Shown: positions 47,753 through 53,855 of the stretch, piece by piece
Position numbering within the stretch: the stretch's first letter is position 1
How the letters are laid out: the number at the start of each line of letters is the position of its first letter
NCBI GenBank assembly: GCA_030525455.1
Contig: JAUNER010000018.1
Span: 1 to 53,855 of the forward strand
Origin: Akkermansia sp.
GTDB taxonomy: Bacteria > Verrucomicrobiota > Verrucomicrobiia > Verrucomicrobiales > Akkermansiaceae
Direction: 5' to 3'
DNA length: 53,855 nt
Position numbers and translations under genes: made by a program
Notes under the pieces: model-generated
What the model was told of the DNA's origin: nothing
The model's database searches: none
The model's input: the letters and a program-made list of their open reading frames with translations, nothing else

Positions 47753-48484
47753 TTGGAAGCCCATTGCAAAATCTTCGGCTATGTCGTACGAGCCATTATG
47801 CTATTATTAGGCATCTTTATTTTGGCTCAGGGCATAGCATTTACCATACATGCAAATTTAGGCACAGACGCCATCACCAGTCCGGCACTTATCGCACATT
47901 TATATTTAGGGAATACAAGCTGTGGGCTGAATTACGAATTTTGTAGCTTAGGCAATATGCTTATCTGCATTCATGCCACATTGGTGCTTTCACAAATCAT
48001 CATATTGAGAAGCAAATTCCGCCCTATTCAGCTCTTACAACTCCTCATGGCTCTTATGCTCGGACAAATGCTCGACATTTGTATGTGCTACACCTCACAG
48101 CTTCCCATACCAAATTATGCTTGTCGACTTGGTTACACCCTACTGGGATGTATGATAGGTGCTTTCGGTATCTTTACGTATATAAAAGCAGATTTGATTC
48201 CACCGTCGGCGGACGGCTTGTGCCTAGCCATTAGTCGCACCTTCAAACTACGATTTAGTCGGGTAAAAATCATACTGGACTGCACAATGATAGCCATAGC
48301 GGTACTAGCCTCCATCATCATCTTTGGCCGAATCATCGGTGTACGCGAAGGTTCACTCATCTGTGCCATCAACATCGGATATTTCACCGGCTTATTACTT
48401 CGCTCATGCCCAATTTGGGATAAATTATTTTCTACCTTGGGCATTCAAACAGAAAGTGAGAAAAACGGAGAAAAGCCGAAATAA
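47753..48484 (+). CDS. YczE/DUF6198-like membrane protein
   Basis: 243 aa from a TTG start supported by AGGA and a promoter just upstream; ATG 47798 is the alternative. Six or so hydrophobic segments and the motifs GIAFTIHANLGTDAITSPA, GAFGIFTYIKADLIPPSADGLCLA and GVREGSLICAINIGYFTGLL match the YczE/YyaS/YitT-like family. The function of these transporters or permease-like proteins is not settled. It lies 28 bp before the phosphoribosyltransferase and both may be one unit. Confidence 0.75.
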   Translation: MEAHCKIFGYVVRAIMLLLGIFILAQGIAFTIHANLGTDAITSPALIAHLYLGNTSCGLNYEFCSLGNMLICIHATLVLSQIIILRSKFRPIQLLQLLMALMLGQMLDICMCYTSQLPIPNYACRLGYTLLGCMIGAFGIFTYIKADLIPPSADGLCLAISRTFKLRFSRVKIILDCTMIAIAVLASIIIFGRIIGVREGSLICAINIGYFTGLLLRSCPIWDKLFSTLGIQTESEKNGEKPK

Positions 48485-48512
48485 AACACCATCATTTATT
48501 CTCTATCAAAAC

Positions 48513-49025
48513 ATGAACGTACATCCACTTTTTACAGCAGTCCAAATACAAGATGCCGTACAGACCACAGCAAATAAAATTCTAGCTTACTTCGGGAGCG
48601 AAGAACCTGTTATCGCCCTTTGTTTATTAAATGGAGCTATCTGGTATACAGCAGATTTGCTACGATTATTACCGCCAAATTTTGAGCTTCAAACCATTCG
48701 GATTTCCAGCTACGCAGGTTCAGAAAGTACAGGTAACCTCAATTGGCACAGTGCCCCACCCGATTGTGCAGGAAAGCGAGTACTTGTCATTGACGATGTT
48801 TTAGATACAGGGCTGACACTGCAATCACTATGTGCCGAACTTCACAAAAATGGGGCATCAGACGTCATCACTACCGTTGCCGTCAACAAAATTGGATGTC
48901 GCAAGGCGACATTTGAAGCAGATTTCTATGCCCTGGAATGCGAGAATTTATTTCTGGTTGGCTACGGTCTCGACTTCAATGGTAAATACCGCAATCTACC
49001 CTACATCGGCTATATAGAAAAATAA
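48513..49025 (+). CDS. Type I phosphoribosyltransferase (purine salvage, HPRT-like)
   Basis: 170 aa from the ATG at 48513 (the upstream frame lies within the previous gene). It has the PRPP-binding loop VLVIDDVLDTGLTL and the CLLNGAIWYTADLLR segment, where hypoxanthine PRTs bind PPi, and a short C-terminal hood ending in YRNLPYIGYIEK as in HPRT. It would recycle hypoxanthine or guanine to nucleotides using PRPP. The base specificity cannot be settled by eye. Confidence 0.85.
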   Translation: MNVHPLFTAVQIQDAVQTTANKILAYFGSEEPVIALCLLNGAIWYTADLLRLLPPNFELQTIRISSYAGSESTGNLNWHSAPPDCAGKRVLVIDDVLDTGLTLQSLCAELHKNGASDVITTVAVNKIGCRKATFEADFYALECENLFLVGYGLDFNGKYRNLPYIGYIEK

Positions 49026-49055
49026 ACCCGAAATCCACGCCTACCTAACCGTAAG

Positions 49056-49895
49056 CTATTGCCAAACGGACTCTAAACGAGCCAATGACACCGCATCCAG
49101 CAACCCGGAAAGAGGAGCCTTAATTCGCAAAAAATACTCTGCCAAATCCCACGCATGCAGAGGCTGAACGTCTGCATTTTTGAATGCCCATGCAGGTATG
49201 GGAACAATGACATCCATCACCAAAGAAGCATGTACTGGCATACGTTCAAAAACTGCTGCCACCTGTGGGGCTAATGACGGATGCCTTTGCAAAAGCTCAA
49301 TCAGCCACTTGCAAGAAAAATCAGACGGAGCAACCGACAGAGAAGCTAACAAAACAGATAACTGCTCTGTAGAAAACACCTCTTCCAGCTTAGTCATGTA
49401 AGGAGCAAACCGCAAATCTGACAAACTCAACACAGCCTCTAAAAGCGGCGTTGCCCTATCGGGACATTGCTCAAACAACCGCATCCCCTCCAGCAATGCC
49501 ATACAGCCCGAGAAGCGTTCCTCTTTAGTCGGAAGAGCTAATGTTAGTACCAAATAAGCGGCCAAACGCTGAATAGACGATGTAGAATCCACCAAAGCAA
49601 AAGGCAACAATGCTCGCCAGCCATCCCCCTTTCTCTGTCGAATAAATAGGGCTAACTGCTGTAAACACCGGCGGCGTTTTTCAACATCACAACATGACTC
49701 GAAGCAAGTATACACCTCGCATACTTCATCCGTACGAGATGTGTCATTACATGTTTGCAAACCATACGCCATCATCGCCAATGGCCATTGGTCCGAGCCA
49801 ATTTCACCCCGCCGGGAAGAATCCATAACCAAAGCGGCCAGCCGCTTCATTTCTGATAGCGAATTTGTCTGATCCTGAAATAACCCCATAGCCAA
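49056..49895 (-). CDS. All-helical repeat protein, possibly HEAT-like
   Basis: 279 aa, no signal peptide. A regular run of Leu/Ala-rich helices (KRRRCLQQLALFIRQ, IQRLAAYLVLTLALP, EQLSVLLASLSVAP, APQVAAVFERM) spaced by short turns looks like a HEAT/ARM solenoid. No catalytic motif seen. The gene stands alone between convergent or divergent neighbours and is followed by the RHS region. Function unknown; protein-protein contacts are the reasonable guess. Confidence 0.6.
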   Translation of the reverse strand: MAMGLFQDQTNSLSEMKRLAALVMDSSRRGEIGSDQWPLAMMAYGLQTCNDTSRTDEVCEVYTCFESCCDVEKRRRCLQQLALFIRQRKGDGWRALLPFALVDSTSSIQRLAAYLVLTLALPTKEERFSGCMALLEGMRLFEQCPDRATPLLEAVLSLSDLRFAPYMTKLEEVFSTEQLSVLLASLSVAPSDFSCKWLIELLQRHPSLAPQVAAVFERMPVHASLVMDVIVPIPAWAFKNADVQPLHAWDLAEYFLRIKAPLSGLLDAVSLARLESVWQ

Positions 49896-50023
49896 ATCAT
49901 ACGCCTAGCCCGCTAGCTCGCCAAGCCAAATATAGCACAAAAATTACAAAATCCAATACAACAAGATTGTGTTTTCACATATATGAAAACCCTGTAAATT
50001 TTCTCACAGATGATTGCCTCTTT

Positions 50024-50269
50024 TTACCCCACTGTCAGTAACACACTTAGTCCTAAAAATAACGAAATAAGTATTGTTATAAAATGAATTAATTTATCTT
50101 TTGCCGTAATAAGCATAACCATACTATAACAAAATACTATTATATTCACCAAACTTACCACCATAAATAAAAACACACCATTAATAATAGGTTTTTCGTA
50201 TGGATTTTGGAGTAATATACATAGTATAAATACACCGTATGAACTCAGCAATGTGATTAATGCTTTCAT
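50024..50269 (-). CDS. Small membrane protein, candidate immunity to RHS tip 1
   Basis: 81 aa with three hydrophobic segments (about 3-20, 31-54, 59-79), AT-rich like the tip before it. It starts 13 bp after the stop of the RHS C-terminal cassette, the place where the immunity gene sits in RHS loci, and has an AGAGAG ribosome-binding-like stretch. A membrane immunity protein would fit a toxin acting at the inner membrane or periplasm. No homology is recognised; the role is inferred from position and size. Confidence 0.55.
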   Translation of the reverse strand: MKALITLLSSYGVFILCILLQNPYEKPIINGVFLFMVVSLVNIIVFCYSMVMLITAKDKLIHFITILISLFLGLSVLLTVG

Positions 50270-50282
50270 GATTTTAATCTCT

Positions 50283-51797
50283 CTAAAGTTTAATTAGTTC
50301 ATTGTATTTCTTCATTACCCTCTGTGCCCACGAATTACAATTATCTGTATCAGAGCTTAATACTTCAAATTCTCTAGTTATGTATCTATGTGTTGATAAA
50401 GGCATAATTTGCCCCATACTATTAATTTGATATGGATAATAAATTTTTTCTGTTATTATTTTTGTTCTAGTTAGACTATATGGTTTAGGTTTTGTAGCTG
50501 CTATTGCCTTTTTTAAAACACAATCATCTAAATTAGATTGTTGAACTTTATATAACTTTCTAAGCTCTGGATCGTTGTCAGATTGCAAGCCATCAGGAAA
50601 ATATCCAATATCTGTCCCATCTTTAAAGAAAAAATGTGAATGATATAAATTTAATCCTTCTTTAGGATATATTTTCTGTCTTATAACCACAAATTCCTCT
50701 ATCCCTCCATTTTTGGTTCTCCAATATAGCAAATACAATGGTCGAATCGCCAAATATGCTTGTCCCAATATATCATATTTATTTAATCCATTCCCCACAA
50801 ATGCATACAAATTCCAGCCGCCCTGTTCGGTGATGGGGTCGCGGTTTATCCATCGTCCGTCGGTAGAGTTATAGTGGCGGTAGTTGTAATAGACTAAGGC
50901 TAATTCGCTGTCGTAGTATTCGTTGCTCCATTGGATAGGCTGCTCTACGTCTCCGCTGATGGTGATGCTGCCGTATGGTGTGTAAGCGTAGGTGCTGCGG
51001 ATGTAGCCGTTTTGTCCGAAGATTTCACAGATATTCTTCGTTAAATCCCATCCGTAGGTATACCATGTGCCGTCTTTTTGGATGGCGAGCGGACGCGTGG
51101 CGACCGGTTGAGTCGGATCCCAGGTGATGAGCCATAGGCAGGGGTGTCCGCTTCTGCTTAAGTCACAACACCCTATCTGTAAATAGCCACGGTAAATAAA
51201 GCGGTGGTTAGTGATGACGGTTGTTGATTCATTCCCCTCGGCATCTGTGCTGATTTCTTCCACTTTCTTCGTAGCTCGTCTACCCATGTAGTCGTAGGAA
51301 CACGTGATGCGAGTGATGACGGAATCTATGGTTTTTTGGAAAATTACGGGTCTGTTCTCTGCATTGTAGGTCACAGACCAAGTACCTGTTGCTGTTCTTA
51401 CAAGTGTTTGGTTTCCGGCAGCATCAAAAGTCGGCACAAAGGCAGATTCTTCATTCTTACGGATAGAACTGTACTGATTCAACTCATTTGCATCATAGAA
51501 AGCATAATCACTTGCATCGATGGACATACGACGATTGCCGATATTGTCGTAATCGTAGGCGTAAGTTTGCCCATTTACTTGAGCACTAGCAAGTTCTGAA
51601 CGATACGTATGCACGAAGCTATCGTTCACTGTCTGCCCATTGCGAGAAGTCTGACGAGTCAGCGGACGTCCTAACGCATCGTAGGTATACACACGTTGAG
51701 AAACAAGAGTATTGCCACGTTTATAAGCCATCTGCGTGAGCAAATCTCGCTTCTCCTCAAAGCTTTGTGTGATGCTTATGTTGTTCGGTATGGACAT
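50283..51797 (-). CDS. RHS-repeat C-terminal cassette with novel tip (toxin candidate 1)
   Basis: 504 aa. The first 345 residues are RHS core: YD repeats (YTYDALGRP, YDYDNIGNRR, YDYMGRR) and the hyperconserved end GRWINRDPITEQGGWNLYAFVGN, then the junction YDILGQ. Residues 350-504 are an unrelated tip with His386/His388 (YHSHFF), GYFPDG and Cys487 in NCNSWAQRV, recalling NlpC/LRAT-type papain-like enzymes; this is inference. The ATG at 51797 is not a natural RHS start: the same frame continues upstream beyond an in-frame TAA at 51801-51803. So this is a 5'-truncated orphan cassette. A putative immunity gene follows after 13 bp. Confidence 0.8.
   Translation of the reverse strand: MSIPNNISITQSFEEKRDLLTQMAYKRGNTLVSQRVYTYDALGRPLTRQTSRNGQTVNDSFVHTYRSELASAQVNGQTYAYDYDNIGNRRMSIDASDYAFYDANELNQYSSIRKNEESAFVPTFDAAGNQTLVRTATGTWSVTYNAENRPVIFQKTIDSVITRITCSYDYMGRRATKKVEEISTDAEGNESTTVITNHRFIYRGYLQIGCCDLSRSGHPCLWLITWDPTQPVATRPLAIQKDGTWYTYGWDLTKNICEIFGQNGYIRSTYAYTPYGSITISGDVEQPIQWSNEYYDSELALVYYNYRHYNSTDGRWINRDPITEQGGWNLYAFVGNGLNKYDILGQAYLAIRPLYLLYWRTKNGGIEEFVVIRQKIYPKEGLNLYHSHFFFKDGTDIGYFPDGLQSDNDPELRKLYKVQQSNLDDCVLKKAIAATKPKPYSLTRTKIITEKIYYPYQINSMGQIMPLSTHRYITREFEVLSSDTDNCNSWAQRVMKKYNELIKL
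50791..51116 (-). repeat. RHS core repeat, copy 1
   Basis: 326-bp RHS core block ending in the GGWNLYxFVGN region. It matches 53530-53855 without a length difference and with few substitutions. This shared core is flanked by unrelated tips, which is the substrate for tip exchange by recombination. Confidence 0.9.
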
Positions 51798-51803
51798 GGT
51801 TTA

Positions 51804-51965
51804 CAAAAGATTCGCTCTATTCAGATAGGTATAATTAAACTGATTCACTGTTTCACGAGTCTCGTCCTCGTCCTGCACAAAATCAGGCGTATAGATTGAA
51901 ACATAGTGGTCATTCGATTTTACAGAAAGAAGTTTACACTGCTTAATTTGTGTAAGAAGTATTGT
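51804..51965 (-). pseudogene. Upstream RHS remnant separated by an in-frame stop
   Basis: 54 codons in frame with the cassette at 50283-51797, from TIL... to ETVNQFNYTYLNRANLL, then TAA, Thr, Met. TYLNRANLL followed by SIPNN...FEEKRDLLTQMAYKRG is continuous RHS sequence, so the TAA interrupts a formerly open repeat. The frame is closed again at 51966-51968, so the 5' part of the gene is missing. Confidence 0.65.
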
Positions 51966-51993
51966 TTAATTAATTTTACCATCATGAATTTAT

Positions 51994-52950
51994 TCAACCT
52001 TCCTTCGATTTTATAATTTCTATTTTCGAATGTATTGATTTAATTTTGTCATCAATTAAATTTACTTCATTTCTTTTAAGAAGTTGACAAAGTTCGATGA
52101 TTAGAATAGGAAGCTCCTCTTTTCTATATAATTCCAACATATTATAATGATATGTTTTATCTTTAGTAAGAATGCTCAATATTCCATTATTGACTTCAAA
52201 ATGCTGCATTGTATAGTTATATCTGCCTATATTATCGTAATCAGCATATATTGGAACAATTTCTCGTGTTAGTGCTTCTTGGTATTCTGTGCAATGAATT
52301 AAATTTGAAAAAACAGTGATGATTCTTTTATACTTTAAATCTGATAATTTAATTTCATGCTTAAATTCTAGTAATTTTTCAAGAGAATTGTAATAATTAT
52401 TCAAACCTTTGTTTAATTCTGGCAAATTTTCATAACCTTTAATAGTAACTAATGAAAAATCTATATAATAAACTTCATTGTTACTAAAGATTATTGAGAA
52501 ATTGGGCTTATTTTTTTTATTTCGACAGAATATTATCAAGTCAGCATTCTTGAAGAACATTCCAATTATTGATATAATTTTTTGGTCTTTTATTTTTTGA
52601 CTTTCTTCTTGAATTTGAATTCGGCACCCTAATTCTGGTAGGTTATATGAATAGCATTCATATAACCCTTTTCGCCATATAGCTAACATCTTCGAATTTG
52701 GGGGTATTTTGATTGTGCTAGTATTTGATATGGATTGTGTGGGTAGATTAGCGTCAAAATGCTCTAATTCTTTATCAATAATTGTTTTTTGAAATTCGCT
52801 CTTTCTTTCTCTAATATCCAGCAATTTCCTATGTAATTCCCAATTATTCTCAATTTTTAGATCATAATGTCCTATAGAATGAACCATAGTCGCATTATAA
52901 ACGGTCAAAACAGAGGCTATAGTTGTAAAAAAAATAATCATTTGATACAT
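51994..52950 (-). CDS. Candidate immunity protein for RHS tip 2
   Basis: 318 aa, strongly AT-rich. One N-terminal hydrophobic segment (MIIFFTTIASVLTVYNA) and a long hydrophilic, Lys/Glu/Ile-rich body without a known motif. The start overlaps the end of the RHS tip-2 frame by 13 bp, as in coupled toxin-immunity pairs. It is large for an immunity protein, so a different role is possible. The base composition matches the tip, not the RHS core, which supports co-transfer. Confidence 0.55.
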   Translation of the reverse strand: MYQMIIFFTTIASVLTVYNATMVHSIGHYDLKIENNWELHRKLLDIRERKSEFQKTIIDKELEHFDANLPTQSISNTSTIKIPPNSKMLAIWRKGLYECYSYNLPELGCRIQIQEESQKIKDQKIISIIGMFFKNADLIIFCRNKKNKPNFSIIFSNNEVYYIDFSLVTIKGYENLPELNKGLNNYYNSLEKLLEFKHEIKLSDLKYKRIITVFSNLIHCTEYQEALTREIVPIYADYDNIGRYNYTMQHFEVNNGILSILTKDKTYHYNMLELYRKEELPILIIELCQLLKRNEVNLIDDKIKSIHSKIEIIKSKEG

Positions 52951-53855
52951 GAAAATTGAGTGGCTACTTGTTTTGTTAAATTAATTTTATTAGAAATATT
53001 AATTATTTTAATTTTTTCATTTAATATTTTATAGTCTATATTAGCTTCATAACTATATTTCTTATCAAAATAAGAATTAATTAATATAATTTCAGATAGA
53101 GCAAGTTCTTGTGTTAAAAATGCTAATAACTCATAATATGGATAACAGCATTCTGATATTTCTTGTTCGTATATATTAATCTTATCTACATATTTATTCC
53201 ATATATTTATTGTTATTTCAGCATGTTTTCTTTCATGCCATTCAGTTGTTTGATGATGTCCTTTTATTACGAAATTATGTTTTCCTTTTTGTGGATCCAT
53301 TCCTAATTTTTTGTTAATATGAATAGACTGATGAATTCTCTTATAGCGTATTTGAGGTTTAACTTTCCTATTAGCTAAATTAATTTTTTTTATAACAACT
53401 GTAAAATCAAAATTATATTGTCCAGCAACTGTTTCTGGTAAATTATCTACAAACATCAATGGAACTTGGCTCGAAGAAATAATAATTTTAAGCAGTTTTT
53501 TTCCTAAACTATCTACATTAATTATACTATTCCCCACAAAACCATACAAATTCCAGCCGCCTTGTTCGGCGATGGGGTCGCGGTTTATCCATCGTCCGTC
53601 GGTGGGATTGTAGTGGCGGTAGTTGTAATAGACTAAGGCTAATTCATTGTCGTAGTATTCGCTACTCCATTGGATAGGCTGTTCTACGTCTCCGCTGGCG
53701 GTGACTGCTCCGAATGGTGTGTAGGCGTAGGTGCTACGGATGTAGCCGTTTTGTCCGAAGATTTCGCAGATATTCTTCGTCAAATCCCAGCCGTAGCAGA
53801 ACCATGTGCCGTCTTTTTGGATGGCGAGCGGACGCGTGGCGACCGGTTGAGTCGG
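52938..53855 (-). CDS. RHS-repeat protein, 3' part, with HExxH metallopeptidase-like tip (toxin candidate 2)
   Basis: Partial: the frame is open through the right window edge, so at least 305 codons are present. RHS core sequence (TQPVATRPLAIQKDGTW, then GRWINRDPIAEQGGWNLYGFVGN) ends at the junction VDSLG. The tip (about 190 residues, 52938-53510) contains GHHQTTEWHERKHAEI with a clear HExxH (His codons at 53235-53237 and 53223-53225), followed by aromatic/acidic residues such as YYELLAFLTQELALSE that could give the third ligand. That is the pattern of a zincin peptidase toxin; the third ligand is a guess. An immunity candidate overlaps its 3' end by 13 bp. Confidence 0.82.
   Translation of the reverse strand, partial: PTQPVATRPLAIQKDGTWFCYGWDLTKNICEIFGQNGYIRSTYAYTPFGAVTASGDVEQPIQWSSEYYDNELALVYYNYRHYNPTDGRWINRDPIAEQGGWNLYGFVGNSIINVDSLGKKLLKIIISSSQVPLMFVDNLPETVAGQYNFDFTVVIKKINLANRKVKPQIRYKRIHQSIHINKKLGMDPQKGKHNFVIKGHHQTTEWHERKHAEITINIWNKYVDKINIYEQEISECCYPYYELLAFLTQELALSEIILINSYFDKKYSYEANIDYKILNEKIKIINISNKINLTKQVATQFSCIK
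53530..53855 (-). repeat. RHS core repeat, copy 2 (cut by the window edge)
   Basis: 326 bp aligned to 50791-51116 with no length difference; the repeat may continue beyond the window. Both copies are in the same orientation 2.7 kb apart. Confidence 0.9.

Overview
The window is about 54 kb of AT-leaning bacterial chromosome that is mostly housekeeping DNA, with an accessory end after about 46.5 kb. Several traits suggest the PVC superphylum, most likely a host-associated member of Verrucomicrobiota: a long-form IspG with an inserted domain, a SMUG1-type uracil-DNA glycosylase, a SecD-SecF fusion, an RNase HIII, EF-hand secreted proteins, and a Wza/Wzc locus with a beta-barrel protein. This assignment is inference from gene content; there is no rRNA here.

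Layout, left to right. (1) 0.3-6.4 kb, minus strand: ispG plus a secreted alpha/beta hydrolase, and folP plus a YfhO-like membrane protein. (2) 6.5-9.3 kb: a small secreted protein, rpsP, a XerC/D recombinase and an EF-hand protein. (3) 9.3-13.5 kb: one tight minus operon rmlB-rmlA-trmB-tgt-yajC. (4) 13.5-18.9 kb: pfkA, SMUG1, and the operon grpE-dnaJ-rsmE-(HAD phosphatase/FolB fusion). (5) 19-23.7 kb: a membrane protein, a eukaryotic-type HisA, a DUF167 protein and secDF. (6) 24-28.3 kb: rlpA, rnhC, an HU-type gene, small lipoproteins and a TatD-like hydrolase. (7) 28.3-31.4 kb: pgk, gap, ruvA. (8) 31.5-37 kb: a DNA-binding protein and a polysaccharide export operon. (9) 37-46.5 kb: a divergent tRNA-Gly pair, a PiT phosphate transporter, groEL, groES, dnaK and an M3 peptidase.

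Accessory end. 46.5-47.75 kb has no convincing gene. It holds a tandem array of about 361-bp units rich in hairpins. After a YczE-like membrane protein, a phosphoribosyltransferase and a helical-repeat protein come two RHS C-terminal cassettes (50.0-53.86 kb). Both share a near-identical 326-bp RHS core but have unrelated, AT-rich tips, each followed at once by a probable immunity gene. One cassette is 5'-truncated and carries an in-frame stop; the other runs off the window edge.

Observations most worth following up: a HAD phosphatase fused to dihydroneopterin aldolase, which could supply the often unassigned phosphatase step of folate synthesis; a HisA of the eukaryotic HIS6 type; a Tgt that has lost all four zinc ligands; a sigma-54-like promoter with helically phased upstream palindromes in front of dnaK; several promoters placed 5-8 nt from start codons, implying leaderless mRNAs; and the RHS toxin/immunity modules, one with an HExxH zincin motif. 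All functional calls come from reading motifs and gene order; no database search was run.
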